A stretch of DNA of 58,020 bases from Methylophaga sp. (GTDB taxonomy: Bacteria > Pseudomonadota > Gammaproteobacteria > Nitrosococcales > Methylophagaceae). A program made the translations under genes and the position numbers. The notes below the pieces were generated by a model. That model worked only from the letters and a program-made list of their open reading frames with translations, made no database searches and was not told where the DNA came from. The DNA is taken from assembly GCA_002696735.1 (NCBI GenBank), contig NZSL01000007.1, positions 1 through 58,020 on the forward strand, in the 5' to 3' direction. Positions 1 to 9,070 of this stretch are shown piece after piece (positions within the stretch are counted from its first letter, which is position 1; each line of letters begins with the position of its first letter).

Positions 1-1152
1 AACCTTAAGCATTTCACGTTCGTTATCAACCATCACAACACGTTCTGAGGGTGGCACATAGGCCTGTGCAACATAATCACTTTCAAGAATACGTGCAAAT
101 GTGCTTTTGGTCAGCTTGCTGCCGCGATAGACACCCTTGCTGCCATGACCTGCCACCGGTTTAAAAAACCACTGCCGCCGTTGTTGCCAGAGTGATTGCT
201 CATCATGGGCGGTAACCTGAATGGTGTGGGGAATACCCTTTTTTAAAAGTTCAGCATTTTCAGTACTTAACCCCCAATCTAGTAGAGTCTGCTGATCTGA
301 CATTAAGGCCAAGTTTCGCTTATCAGCAAATAGGGCGTGTGTATAAGGATTCGGGGTGATAACTGCTCCACATTCTAACCAAGCAAAACGCAAAGCAGCA
401 TGTTCAGGTGCATCTAGTCCAAAGTCGACCAGACGGTTGTAAACCAAATCGATTTTCTGGTTATCACCATACAAGACTCCTGATTCGTATTTGAGATCCG
501 TTGGTGAAAGTATGACGGCATCAATGCCATGTTGGATGAATAGCTGTTGCGCGAGTTTGAACTCCGGATAGAGATGTTGTTCTTCCGGTGCATCGTCGAT
601 GATTGCAATTCGCTCAGGTTGTCCGCTACCTCTCTGGGCCCGCCATTCACTTATAAATTGCGCAATGACTGCTTCATCGAAATCTTTTGCCCAAGACGCC
701 TGTGTATTGCCGCTACAACATTTTAGTTGGGCGCGAGTCAGGATGGCATTAAGAAAAGCGCCACCGGCATTGGTATTGATTTCGATAAGACGAGGACCAT
801 CCTCACTGAGGTGGAAATCATAGCCCATAAAAGCGCCTACTGGACCGGGATTATGCCGTGCACTCTCAGGTGCCCAAGACATGATCTGTTGCTGATATTC
901 TGCAAGTGAAGCAGCGGATTCGATTGCCTTAACAATCGCCTGCATTTGTTCAAGATCAGAACTTGGAACAAAAATCGCGGCATTTGAGAAGAATTGGCGC
1001 ATGCCCGAAGTAGACAGGATGCCTTCAGCGTTATCACCCAATTGGTTGTTGAGATCGCGAATAATCGCTGACCAATCTAGAGTAACGCAGGTACAGTGAT
1101 GGTTTAGCCGTTGTGATCTTGTCTGCTCTTGAGAACTATCGATTTTTTTCAT
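1..1152 (-). CDS. ATP-grasp-like conserved protein (partial, 3' end beyond window)
   Basis: Reading the minus strand from the ATG at 1152 gives an uninterrupted frame of 384 codons that runs off the left edge, so the C-terminus is missing. The start is preceded by a good GAGGAGAAT ribosome site. Two segments resemble ATP-grasp enzymes: an acidic metal-binding stretch (LIEINTNAGGAFLN, about residue 140) and a lysine/glycine-rich nucleotide loop (FFKPVAGHGSKGVYRG, about residue 335). The acidic segment precedes the glycine loop, so a circularly permuted ATP-grasp fold is possible. The substrate cannot be told from the sequence. No obvious functional partner is seen; the next gene on the same strand is a copper sensor kinase about 390 bases upstream. 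The assignment to a fold is inference from motifs only. Confidence 0.6.
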   Translation of the reverse strand, partial: MKKIDSSQEQTRSQRLNHHCTCVTLDWSAIIRDLNNQLGDNAEGILSTSGMRQFFSNAAIFVPSSDLEQMQAIVKAIESAASLAEYQQQIMSWAPESARHNPGPVGAFMGYDFHLSEDGPRLIEINTNAGGAFLNAILTRAQLKCCSGNTQASWAKDFDEAVIAQFISEWRAQRGSGQPERIAIIDDAPEEQHLYPEFKLAQQLFIQHGIDAVILSPTDLKYESGVLYGDNQKIDLVYNRLVDFGLDAPEHAALRFAWLECGAVITPNPYTHALFADKRNLALMSDQQTLLDWGLSTENAELLKKGIPHTIQVTAHDEQSLWQQRRQWFFKPVAGHGSKGVYRGSKLTKSTFARILESDYVAQAYVPPSERVVMVDNEREMLKV

Positions 1153-1543
1153 TGATTCTCCTCTGTCGGAAAACGTTATATTAATGTCCAACGGTTAACT
1201 TTAAATCATAGGTGTTTAGTTTGATTAGTGACCGTTATTGCAATCTTTACCAGCCTGCTTAAAGCCCCTTTGTTGGACGTCCTCTATAGTTAAACAGGAT
1301 GAACATTCTGCCTGAGGCTTCCATAATCCTTGCAATAAGCAAAGGAAATCGTGAACACAAAAGAATAATTAACAAAGGCAGGTAGGGCAGAATATAGTTC
1401 GTATGCTCTACAAACGGTAAAAAAATGCCACTCCAATAAGTAAAAGTGTTGAAGCTGCGTGAAGCTTTATCTAGTATCTGAAATTGTTAATCACATTATA
1501 TTTAATGTCGCTGATAGGAATAACCACCGACATATCCCAACCA
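1153..1543. other. Non-coding gap between ATP-grasp-like gene and sensor kinase
   Basis: About 390 bases with no convincing open frame. It holds the leader and presumably the promoter of the minus-strand ATP-grasp-like gene and the 3' region of the kinase gene. I see no clear terminator, RNA gene or repeat. Confidence 0.5.
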
Positions 1544-2953
1544 TCATTGAATAGCTTTAATCGTCGTGGGTAAATAGATGATGAATGCAGTCTTATCACT
1601 TTTAGATGTGACTTCTACCCGCCCACCATGGGCATCAATAATCGAACGAGCAATGGCGAGACCAAGACCGGCACCTTCACCTTGTCTTGACCTAGAAGGA
1701 TTTGCTCGATAAAAACGGTCAAAGAGATATGGCAAATGTTCAACTGGAATTTCAGGCCCAGGATTCTCAACTGTCAGGGAAACCTCGTTGTCTGAGAAAT
1801 TTTTCAGTCGAACTAGTACTGATCCCCCAGATTTCGTATAACGAATGGCGTTGGAAAGTAGATTAGAAATTGCTCTGCGTAACATGGCTTTATCGCCTTG
1901 AATTTGCTGCACCTGGCCTTCCAAGCTTAGTACTATATTTTTGTCCTCTGCTAAAGCTTCAAAAAAGCCAAATAATTTACTGACTTCATCGGATAAATCC
2001 AGCGGTGTTTGTTCAAGTTTGATTAAACCATGGTCCCTTTTTGCTAACCACAACATGTCATTAATCATCTTTGCTAAACGTTCTTGTTCTTCTAAGTTTG
2101 AGTAAAGTAATTCACGGTATTCTTCGAGCGTTCTGGATTTGCCTAAGCCAACTTGCGTCTGGGTGATGAGGTTTGTGAGTGGTGTCCGTAGCTCATGCGC
2201 AATATCAGCTGAAAAATGTGAAAGCTGATTAAAGCTTTCTTCAAGTCGACTTATCATGTGGTTGAATGAAGACACCAAGTCTTTTAATTCCGAAGGGACA
2301 ACGGAGGGGGCAATTCGCATATCTAGACGATCTGCTTGTATATCACCCATTTTGTTCGAAAGCCTTCTTATTGGCTCATGTGCTTTATGGACGCCATACC
2401 AAGCAGCCAATAGGGTCATAAGCCAAGCAAGGATCATCATTGACCATAAGTCTAGACGAAATTCATGCAAAAATTGAAGGTGAAAATCAATATCAATGGC
2501 GGTAAGAACCAAGTAGTTTTGACCCGCTATCGAATTGTGCGTGAGAACACCCCGAAAGTTCTTGTTGTCCTCATGCCAGACTCGAAGGTCACTGGCATTG
2601 ATTTCTGAAACCTGATGAAGGCTATTTTTTAGTACTGATAGGTTTGCGCCAGCACTTTCAAAAACCATACTACCTTGCTGATCGTGTACTTGATAATAGA
2701 CGCCATGATGTCCAGAAACAGCACTGGATAGGGCTTTACGTAGCTGTGATGGATTGTTGTAATGCGCTCGCAACACGTTCACCACTGCCTTGTTCACTTC
2801 AGCAAGCTCACCTGCATCTTGTTCCACAAAGTGATGTTCCACAGCGTCAAGCACAAGGTTGCCGATTATAAATAGGCTCAAACCTATTGATGCGCCAACG
2901 AAAAGCATTACCCTTGCAGCAAGCGAAAGAGATTTATGATTAAAAGGGTTCAT
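1544..2953 (-). CDS. Heavy-metal (copper) sensor histidine kinase, CusS/CopS type
   Basis: A membrane histidine kinase of about 469 residues that probably senses periplasmic copper and phosphorylates the regulator encoded just upstream. Order: N-terminal membrane helix (about residues 10-33), periplasmic sensor region, second helix (about 150-172), HAMP linker, HisKA dimerisation box with the phospho-acceptor His in [13 protein letters not shown], then the HATPase N box ([10 protein letters not shown]) and G boxes ([22 protein letters not shown]). A longer frame begins at 3058, but its first 35 residues overlap the regulator gene. I chose the ATG at 2953 ([10 protein letters not shown]), which gives a 14-base overlap with the regulator stop and the usual short cytoplasmic head before the first helix. 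The overlap implies translational coupling. The copper specificity comes from the adjacent copA-copB genes. Confidence 0.88.
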   Translation of the reverse strand: MNPFNHKSLSLAARVMLFVGASIGLSLFIIGNLVLDAVEHHFVEQDAGELAEVNKAVVNVLRAHYNNPSQLRKALSSAVSGHHGVYYQVHDQQGSMVFESAGANLSVLKNSLHQVSEINASDLRVWHEDNKNFRGVLTHNSIAGQNYLVLTAIDIDFHLQFLHEFRLDLWSMMILAWLMTLLAAWYGVHKAHEPIRRLSNKMGDIQADRLDMRIAPSVVPSELKDLVSSFNHMISRLEESFNQLSHFSADIAHELRTPLTNLITQTQVGLGKSRTLEEYRELLYSNLEEQERLAKMINDMLWLAKRDHGLIKLEQTPLDLSDEVSKLFGFFEALAEDKNIVLSLEGQVQQIQGDKAMLRRAISNLLSNAIRYTKSGGSVLVRLKNFSDNEVSLTVENPGPEIPVEHLPYLFDRFYRANPSRSRQGEGAGLGLAIARSIIDAHGGRVEVTSKSDKTAFIIYLPTTIKAIQ

Positions 2954-3632
2954 CAATGGGCTCAACGTCAAGTTTGTAACCCATGCCACGAATCGTGTGG
3001 ATAAGTTTTGGTTCAAAATCGTCATCAATTTTGGCACGTAGACGACGTATAGCCACATCTATAACGTTGGTATCAGAATCAAAATTCATGTCCCATACTT
3101 GAGAGGCGATAAAAGAGCGCGGGAGTACTTCTCCTTGGCGGCGAATCAGCAACTCCAATAGGCAGAACTCTTTGTGACTCAGGGTGATTTTTTTACCTGA
3201 TCGCGCAACACGATGTTTTGGCAAATCCAGCGTGAGATCTGCAACTTTGAGTAGCTCAGAAAAGGTTGGAACAGCGCCACGACGCAATAATGTTCGGATC
3301 CGGGCTAGCAGTTCGGCAAAAGCAAAAGGTTTAACCAAATAATCATCGGCGCCTAATTCCAGTCCTTTTACACGATCATCCACAGAATCACGTGCCGTTA
3401 GGAACAACACTGGTGTGTGGCGCTCGGCCTCACGTAACGACTGCAAAATGCGCCAACCGTCAACATCCGGCAACATAACATCCAGAACGATTAAATCAAA
3501 TGCTTCTGTCATTGCCAAATGATGACCATCTAGGCCATTTCGAACAAGATTGACCTGAAATCCTGCTTCAGTTAACCCCTTCTGTAAGTAGTTGCCTGTT
3601 TTGATCTCATCCTCAACCAGCAGTAATCGCAT
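2940..3632 (-). CDS. OmpR/PhoB-family response regulator, CusR/CopR type
   Basis: A 230-residue two-domain regulator. The receiver domain (1-115) carries the acidic pair LLVEDE, the phospho-acceptor Asp in [14 protein letters not shown] (about residue 51), the Thr in LFLTARDS and the Lys in [11 protein letters not shown] winged-helix DNA-binding domain follows (about 130-222; ends in [15 protein letters not shown] and [10 protein letters not shown]). The start ATG at 3632 has a GGAGAA ribosome site. It is the first gene of a two-gene minus-strand operon with the kinase and is divergent from copA, so it very likely controls the copper genes from the shared region that contains a palindrome at 3702-3717. 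Family and motifs are clear; the metal is inferred from neighbours. Confidence 0.9.
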   Translation of the reverse strand: MRLLLVEDEIKTGNYLQKGLTEAGFQVNLVRNGLDGHHLAMTEAFDLIVLDVMLPDVDGWRILQSLREAERHTPVLFLTARDSVDDRVKGLELGADDYLVKPFAFAELLARIRTLLRRGAVPTFSELLKVADLTLDLPKHRVARSGKKITLSHKEFCLLELLIRRQGEVLPRSFIASQVWDMNFDSDTNVIDVAIRRLRAKIDDDFEPKLIHTIRGMGYKLDVEPIDEPF

Positions 3633-3701
3633 GCAGGTTCTCCGTTAATTAATTCATTTCTAAGGTTAAAAGACCAACAAGCACCATAGAATTACATAAG
3701 G

Positions 3702-3717
3702 ATTACATTTTTGTAAT
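3702..3717. promoter_or_regulatory. Perfect 16-bp palindrome, likely copper-regulator operator
   Basis: ATTACATTTTTGTAAT, six-base arms with a four-base spacer, lies between the divergent regulator and copA genes. A further half-site ATTACAT starts at 3691, 11 bases (one helical turn) upstream, as expected for tandem binding by an OmpR-family dimer. It resembles CusR/CopR-type boxes (TGACA/TGTAAT-like arms). Binding itself is inference. Confidence 0.55.
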
Positions 3718-3786
3718 GTTCGGGTCATCCAGATGACAGAGTCAGCGGATTAACATTTATAGAAAGTTTTAATTGGAGCACCCACA

Positions 3787-5592
3787 TTGAAGTTACCAAT
3801 TCAACCTGTCCTTAATTTTAATCCCAATCGTCGTCGATTTGTGCAGGGTATCGCAGCTGGCGGTGTGCTGGCTTCCTTTCCAATGCTGCTAAACGCCGAA
3901 AGTTATCCCAACAAACAAGCGACCCGAGGCACGGCTCCCGTTTTGACAGGGCAGGTTATTGATTTAACTGTTGCTGAATCACTTGTTAATTTCACAGGTG
4001 TGACACGAGTAGCGACAACCATAAATGGCTCCATTCCTGCGCCAACACTTCGTTTACGAGAGGGAGATGACGTTACTATTCGGGTAACCAACAGGCTGAA
4101 AGTGCCAACATCCATTCACTGGCATGGCATTATCTTGCCATACCAGATGGATGGAGTACCCGGCATCAGCTTTGGTGGCATAGAACCCGGCGAGACTTTC
4201 GTCTACCAATTCAAACTTAAGCAAAGCGGCACGTACTGGTATCACTCTCACAGTGGTTTTCAGGAAATGACCGGTATGTACGGTGCACTGATTATTGAGC
4301 CCCGTGAAATGCAATCTGATTCGGCAAAGGACCATATATCAGCAGATCGTGACTACGTAATGTTGCTTTCTGATTGGACTGATGAAGATCCTATGTCCGT
4401 GTTCTCTAAGCTGAAAGTTCAGGGGGATGTATACAACTATAATCAGCCGACCGTATCATCATTTTTCAATGATGTCTCAAAACTGGGATTCAAAGGCGCA
4501 TTTGAAAAACGACAAATGTGGAACCAGATGCGGATGAACCCGACTGATCTGGCCGATTTATCCTCGGCAACATTAACTTATCTTATGAATGGGACAACAC
4601 CTGTTGGTAACTGGACAGGGCTTTTTCAGCCGGGGGAGACGATAAGGTTAAGGTTCATTAACGGCGCTGGTAATACATTCTATGATATTCGTATTCCCGA
4701 ACTGAAAATGACAGTAATTCAGGTTGATGGTCAGAATGTACAACCCGTAAGCGTGGATGAGTTTCGCTTTGGTCCCGGTGAAACCTATGATGTCATTGTT
4801 GAACCACAACATGATGTACATACCGTTTTTGCTCAGAGTATGGAACGCACTGGTTATGCGCTGGGAACGCTCGCTATTAAGGAAGGCCTTACCGGCGACA
4901 TACCTGAACTTGATCCGGTTCAATGGCTCACTATGACCGATATGATGGGCGAAATGGAGCATGGTTCGGCAAACGGCAATATGAACCATTCAGAAATGAA
5001 TCATGGTGAAATGGCGATGGATCACAGCCAACATGGCAAGCAAAATGATTCACTTGCCATACCATCTCAGCAGGTTAGACATGCCAGTACAGAGTACGGA
5101 CCTTCAGTCGACGCTCGTGTCGATATGCCTCGCACAAACTTAGACGATCCTGGTATTGGCTTAAGAGATAATGGACGAAGAGTGCTGACCTTATCAGATC
5201 TTCGATCTGTAGATGGGGTATTAAACGATAAACGACCACCAGATCAGGAAATCGAACTACATCTTACCGGAAATATGGAACGGTACAGTTGGTCTTTCGA
5301 TGGACTTGAATTTGGTAAAAGTACACCAGTGAATCTGCCGCACAATCAACGTATACGTGTCATTTTGCAAAACGACACTATGATGACCCATCCTATGCAT
5401 TTACATGGCATGTGGAGTGATTTAGAAGATGATCAGGGCAATGTGCTAGTTCGTCGCCACACGATACCTGTACAACCTGCCCAACGAATCAGTTTTTTGA
5501 CAACACCTCATGACCTGGGTCGATGGGCATGGCATTGTCACTTACTTTTCCATATGGATGCAGGCATGTTTCGTGAAGTGGTGGTGTCATGA
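3787..5592 (+). CDS. copA: Copper resistance multicopper oxidase CopA
   Basis: A 601-residue periplasmic multicopper oxidase that oxidises Cu(I) and helps sequester copper. A twin-arginine signal is visible (NRRRFVQGIAAGGVLAS, residues 14-30), so it should be exported folded. Copper ligands: HWHG near residue 114 and HSHSG near 155 (N-terminal T2/T3 half), HPMHLHGMW and WHCHLLFHMDAGM near the C-terminus. Between the domains is a Met/His-rich copper-binding segment (MNHSEMNHGEMAMDHSQHGK). The start is a TTG at 3787 behind GGAG at 8-base spacing. No ATG in this frame lies upstream of the Tat motif, so the TTG is credible. It overlaps copB by four bases (ATGA). Length and motifs agree with PcoA/CopA; this is not the P-type ATPase that shares the copA name in other species. 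Confidence 0.95.
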   Translation: MKLPIQPVLNFNPNRRRFVQGIAAGGVLASFPMLLNAESYPNKQATRGTAPVLTGQVIDLTVAESLVNFTGVTRVATTINGSIPAPTLRLREGDDVTIRVTNRLKVPTSIHWHGIILPYQMDGVPGISFGGIEPGETFVYQFKLKQSGTYWYHSHSGFQEMTGMYGALIIEPREMQSDSAKDHISADRDYVMLLSDWTDEDPMSVFSKLKVQGDVYNYNQPTVSSFFNDVSKLGFKGAFEKRQMWNQMRMNPTDLADLSSATLTYLMNGTTPVGNWTGLFQPGETIRLRFINGAGNTFYDIRIPELKMTVIQVDGQNVQPVSVDEFRFGPGETYDVIVEPQHDVHTVFAQSMERTGYALGTLAIKEGLTGDIPELDPVQWLTMTDMMGEMEHGSANGNMNHSEMNHGEMAMDHSQHGKQNDSLAIPSQQVRHASTEYGPSVDARVDMPRTNLDDPGIGLRDNGRRVLTLSDLRSVDGVLNDKRPPDQEIELHLTGNMERYSWSFDGLEFGKSTPVNLPHNQRIRVILQNDTMMTHPMHLHGMWSDLEDDQGNVLVRRHTIPVQPAQRISFLTTPHDLGRWAWHCHLLFHMDAGMFREVVVS

Positions 5593-6554
5593 AAAATTAT
5601 TCTATCGCTCCTGCAATTGGGCAGATCATTATTGCTTGTTCAATGTCTCTAATCATTTCCCCCCTGTGGGCGCAGACTGATGATGTCATCAAAAAGCATG
5701 AGGTTATGACAGAACAGAGAACATTAACGCAGAAAGATGACATGGAAGGCATGGATCACTCTCAAATGCCGAAAGATGATATGGAAGGCATGGATCATTC
5801 AGAGATGAATATGGGGAGTAATCAACCACCATCAGACGCAAGGGATCCACATGCCTATTCAGATGGTTTTACACTGACTAAGGGTCCTTATGCATTCTCA
5901 GAGAAACGCGTTCTGAAATTAATGGATGAACATTATTTCGGATCTTTTTTAGCTGATCGACTGGAATATGATGCAGATAATGATGCTGTCATATTTGACC
6001 TTCAGGGCTGGTATGGCAGCACCTACAATCGATTTACGGCCAAGCTTGAAGGTGACGTGGTCGATGGCAAGTTAGATGAAAGCCAATCGGATTTATTGTG
6101 GACGCATGCTATCAGTGCTTTTTTTGATACTCAGTTGGGCGTGAGATTTGATCAGTACGATGAAGGCGACAATCGTCAATGGCTGGCTTTTGGTGTTCAA
6201 GGACTCGCCCCCTACTGGTTTGAATTAGATATGACTGCCTATCTTGGAGAGAGTGGTCGATCTGCAATATCAGTAGAAGCTGAATATGAACTGCTGCTTA
6301 CGCAACGCCTGATTTTACAGCCCCGTGCAGAGCTGACTGCCTATGGTAAAAAAGATGAAGTTAATGGTATAGGCAGTGGCCTGTCTGATGTTGCGATCGG
6401 TATGAGACTTCGTTACGAATTCTCACGTCAATTCGCACCCTACATCGGTATTGAGTGGACCGAGAAGTTTGGAGAAACTGCAGATTTGGCCCAACTAAAT
6501 GGTAATGATGACAGCGACACTATCTATGTTGCTGGTATTAGGTTCTGGTTTTAA
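5589..6554 (+). CDS. copB: Copper resistance outer-membrane protein CopB
   Basis: A 321-residue protein with an N-terminal signal peptide (hydrophobic stretch ending about residue 29, SPLWAQ), then a Met/His/Asp-rich repeat (DDMEGMDHSQMPK followed by DDMEGMDHSEMN), then a beta-strand-rich domain ending in IYVAGIRFWF. The final aromatic residue is typical of outer-membrane beta-barrels. It is translationally coupled to copA by the ATGA overlap at 5589-5592. CopB/PcoB proteins work with CopA in periplasmic copper binding or export. The tandem DDMEGMDHS repeat probably arose by duplication within the metal-binding region. Confidence 0.93.
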   Translation: MKNYSIAPAIGQIIIACSMSLIISPLWAQTDDVIKKHEVMTEQRTLTQKDDMEGMDHSQMPKDDMEGMDHSEMNMGSNQPPSDARDPHAYSDGFTLTKGPYAFSEKRVLKLMDEHYFGSFLADRLEYDADNDAVIFDLQGWYGSTYNRFTAKLEGDVVDGKLDESQSDLLWTHAISAFFDTQLGVRFDQYDEGDNRQWLAFGVQGLAPYWFELDMTAYLGESGRSAISVEAEYELLLTQRLILQPRAELTAYGKKDEVNGIGSGLSDVAIGMRLRYEFSRQFAPYIGIEWTEKFGETADLAQLNGNDDSDTIYVAGIRFWF

Positions 6555-6593
6555 TCTCTCTATATAGTTTTACCTCGACTAAGGAGTCGCCGT

Positions 6594-6863
6594 ATGAAAC
6601 GTCATTTATTGTTATATTTAATTGCTTTACCAGCTCTGGTGCTGACTTTGACTGCGCAGGCACATGATCCAAAAGAGCATATGAATGAGAAGCAGACACC
6701 GGACTGTGCTGCGATGAAAGAGATGGATCATTCAAAAATGAATATGAATGATCCCGTTATGCAGGCCATGATGCAAAAATGTATGGGTAAAGATACGAAA
6801 ATGTCATCAGACGGACATGATGAGGCAGAGGTAAAAGAGCCAGCTAAACACAAACACAAGTAG
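6594..6863 (+). CDS. Small secreted Met/His/Cys-rich protein, copper locus
   Basis: An 89-residue protein with a clear signal peptide (MKRHLLLYLIALPALVLTLTAQA) and a mature part very rich in Met, His, Asp and Lys (MKEMDHSKMNMNDPVMQAMM; C-terminal KHKHK). A good AAGGAG ribosome site precedes the ATG. Composition and position between copB and the cytochrome suggest a periplasmic copper-binding protein. I do not recognise a named family, so the role is inference from composition and operon context. Confidence 0.75.
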   Translation: MKRHLLLYLIALPALVLTLTAQAHDPKEHMNEKQTPDCAAMKEMDHSKMNMNDPVMQAMMQKCMGKDTKMSSDGHDEAEVKEPAKHKHK

Positions 6864-6892
6864 TAATGGATGACTAAAATTAAGGAATAAAC

Positions 6893-7438
6893 ATGGTGTC
6901 TTTTGGTTTTGTGCGATGTATCAAGTGTCTTTCTGTTGCAGCTGGGTTGATGGTGCTGACAGGGATAGCGTTTATCTACTCAGGTCTCTACCCGATGGGT
7001 GCAGATAATCAGCATACCAAGCTTACTTTTTGGGTGCTGGAAACTTTACGCGAGCGTTCAATTAGTCGGGCGGCTCAAGACATTGAAGTACCCTTAGATC
7101 TGGATACGCCAGCACGTTTACTGCGAGGCGGTTCAGATTATGCCGCAATGTGTGCGAGTTGCCATCTTGCGCCAGACAAAAACGAGACAGATTTTACCAA
7201 AGGCCTTTATCCGAAGCCTCCTAACTTAACAATGAAACATTCAGGGCATGGTGAATCAAAAGGCCAAGACAGGCAATATTTTTGGATCATTAAACACGGT
7301 ATTAAAGGGTCGGGTATGCCTGCCTGGGGCCCAGGGCATACTGATGAACAAATATGGAATCTGGTTGCTTTCCTAAAACGATTACCTGAACTGACACCTG
7401 CACAATATCAAATATTGACAGCAAACCTTACTGAGTAA
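6893..7438 (+). CDS. Membrane-anchored c-type cytochrome
   Basis: 181 residues. The N-terminal hydrophobic helix (about 10-32) is a membrane anchor or uncleaved signal. The haem-binding motif MCASCH (about residues 84-89) is followed by a Met-containing distal segment (GIKGSGMPAWGPGHTDEQIW), typical of a class I cytochrome c with His/Met ligation. Genes of this type are often found in copper-resistance clusters with copA-copB and may accept electrons from cuprous oxidation; that role is inferred. It is 29 bases downstream of the small secreted protein and on the same strand, so probably in the copA operon. A gap of about 250 bases separates it from the permease. Confidence 0.85.
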   Translation: MVSFGFVRCIKCLSVAAGLMVLTGIAFIYSGLYPMGADNQHTKLTFWVLETLRERSISRAAQDIEVPLDLDTPARLLRGGSDYAAMCASCHLAPDKNETDFTKGLYPKPPNLTMKHSGHGESKGQDRQYFWIIKHGIKGSGMPAWGPGHTDEQIWNLVAFLKRLPELTPAQYQILTANLTE

Positions 7439-7691
7439 TTACGCATATCGTCAATTAGTAATGCTCTCCTTAAAATTCGCGGATCGATAGCTTTAAATAT
7501 GAATCATGTTTTTTGTTCGATAACCTGCAGGATATTTAGGCTCATAATGAGAATGAGTCTTTTGTTAAGCTAAGATGTAAGGTTGGCCTGAATCAAAGTA
7601 ATAAATTGTTAATGCTGCCTAAAATAATAGCTCCAAATTGAGTTTTAAGTTTATTCGCAGACCTTTAGTTGGCAATAAAAACGGAGGATTC

Positions 7692-9044
7692 ATGGATAAT
7701 CAGGAAGACAGAACACCCCAGTATAAGGAAGGTAGTTTAACTTTGGCTGGAACGGTTATGCTGGGAACAGGTGTTATGATTGGTGCTGGTATATTTGCAT
7801 TGACTGGGCAAATGGCTGAGATGACCGGTACGTTGTTCCCGCTGGCATTTCTTGCTGCTGCAGTCATTGTCAGCTTTAGCGCTTATTCCTACATCAAGAT
7901 CTCCAACGCTTATCCCTCTGCAGGTGGCATTGGTATGTATCTGTACAAAGCTTATGGCGACAGGTTGCCAACAGCTTTCAATGCTTTACTGATGTACTTC
8001 TCAATGGTGATCGCACAGAGCTTTTTAGCACGTACTTTTGGTTCCTATACCATGCAACTTTTTGGTGGTGATGATAGCGGTATCATGGTGCCTATTCTCG
8101 GCGTTTCACTGATATTAGCTGCCTTTGTCATTAATCTTTCAGGCAATCGCCTGATTCAAAGTGCGGCCTCTTTCATTGGTGTTTTAAAAATTGTCGGCAT
8201 CCTTATTTTCGGGCTGGTGGGTGTGTGGATCGCAGACAGTATCTCAGTTGACTTTTCAAGTCCGGGAGAAGCGGGAACCATGGGTAACTTTCTTGGTGCA
8301 ACGGCACTGGGAATACTGGCCTTTAAGGGGTTCACCACCATTACCAACAGCGGTTCTGAGGTAAAAGATCCTAAACGTAACGTAGGTCGCGCAATTGTTA
8401 TTTCTATCGCGGCCTGTGTGGTCATTTATGGCTTGGTCGGTTTTGCTGTGGCGAGTAATTTATCGTTGGCAGAAATCATCAAAACACAAGACTATTCCCT
8501 TGCTGCGGCTGCGCGCCCGGCATTGGGTGAATATGGTGTGTGGTTTACGGTTGCTATTGCCATGATGGCGACTGCTGGCGGTATTCTGGCCAGCATTTTT
8601 GCCGTTTCAAGAATGCTGGCAATGTTGACGGAAATGAAACTGGTTCCGCATCGACATTTCGGTATGCCGGGTAGTATTCAAAAGCATACGTTGGTCTACA
8701 CTGTCGCTTTGGGACTTATCCTGACGGCATTTTTTGATCTGTCACGAATTGCTGCACTGGGTATTGTGTTTTACCTCATTATGGACATTGCCATTCATTG
8801 GGGCGTGCTACGTTATTTGCGTGATGATATAAAATCCAATAGATGGGTGCCAACGACAGCGATTATTTTAGATTTGCTCGCGTTAGGGGGCTTTGTCTGG
8901 GTAAAACTGAATACAGATCCGTTTGTGATTGGGGTGGCAGTTGCTACGATGATTGTTATCGCAGTTGTTGAGCAGGTTTTTCTTAAACATACAGTTAAGT
9001 CTGGATCATTTAGCCAGAATAAATCGCATGAGCACAGTGACTGA
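7692..9044 (+). CDS. APC-family amino-acid/polyamine permease
   Basis: A transporter of 450 residues with about 12 hydrophobic helices and the APC helix-1 signature ([17 protein letters not shown]). The ATG at 7692 follows a strong ACGGAGGATTC ribosome site, so I prefer it to the TTG-type start at 7638, which would add 18 poorly placed residues. The glycine-rich first helix, the conserved [13 protein letters not shown] loop and the overall length fit amino-acid/cation symporters. Its position between copper genes and the P-type ATPase suggests co-inheritance; whether it carries a copper-binding metabolite or an amino acid is not shown. The 250-base gap upstream presumably holds its own promoter. 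Confidence 0.85.
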   Translation: MDNQEDRTPQYKEGSLTLAGTVMLGTGVMIGAGIFALTGQMAEMTGTLFPLAFLAAAVIVSFSAYSYIKISNAYPSAGGIGMYLYKAYGDRLPTAFNALLMYFSMVIAQSFLARTFGSYTMQLFGGDDSGIMVPILGVSLILAAFVINLSGNRLIQSAASFIGVLKIVGILIFGLVGVWIADSISVDFSSPGEAGTMGNFLGATALGILAFKGFTTITNSGSEVKDPKRNVGRAIVISIAACVVIYGLVGFAVASNLSLAEIIKTQDYSLAAAARPALGEYGVWFTVAIAMMATAGGILASIFAVSRMLAMLTEMKLVPHRHFGMPGSIQKHTLVYTVALGLILTAFFDLSRIAALGIVFYLIMDIAIHWGVLRYLRDDIKSNRWVPTTAIILDLLALGGFVWVKLNTDPFVIGVAVATMIVIAVVEQVFLKHTVKSGSFSQNKSHEHSD

Positions 9045-9070
9045 AATCTGAAATTCTCGAAAAGGATACA

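Noticed and set aside
7541-7570. Fur-like box before the permease
   Set aside because: Only part of the 19-base consensus is matched and there is no link to iron in the neighbouring genes.
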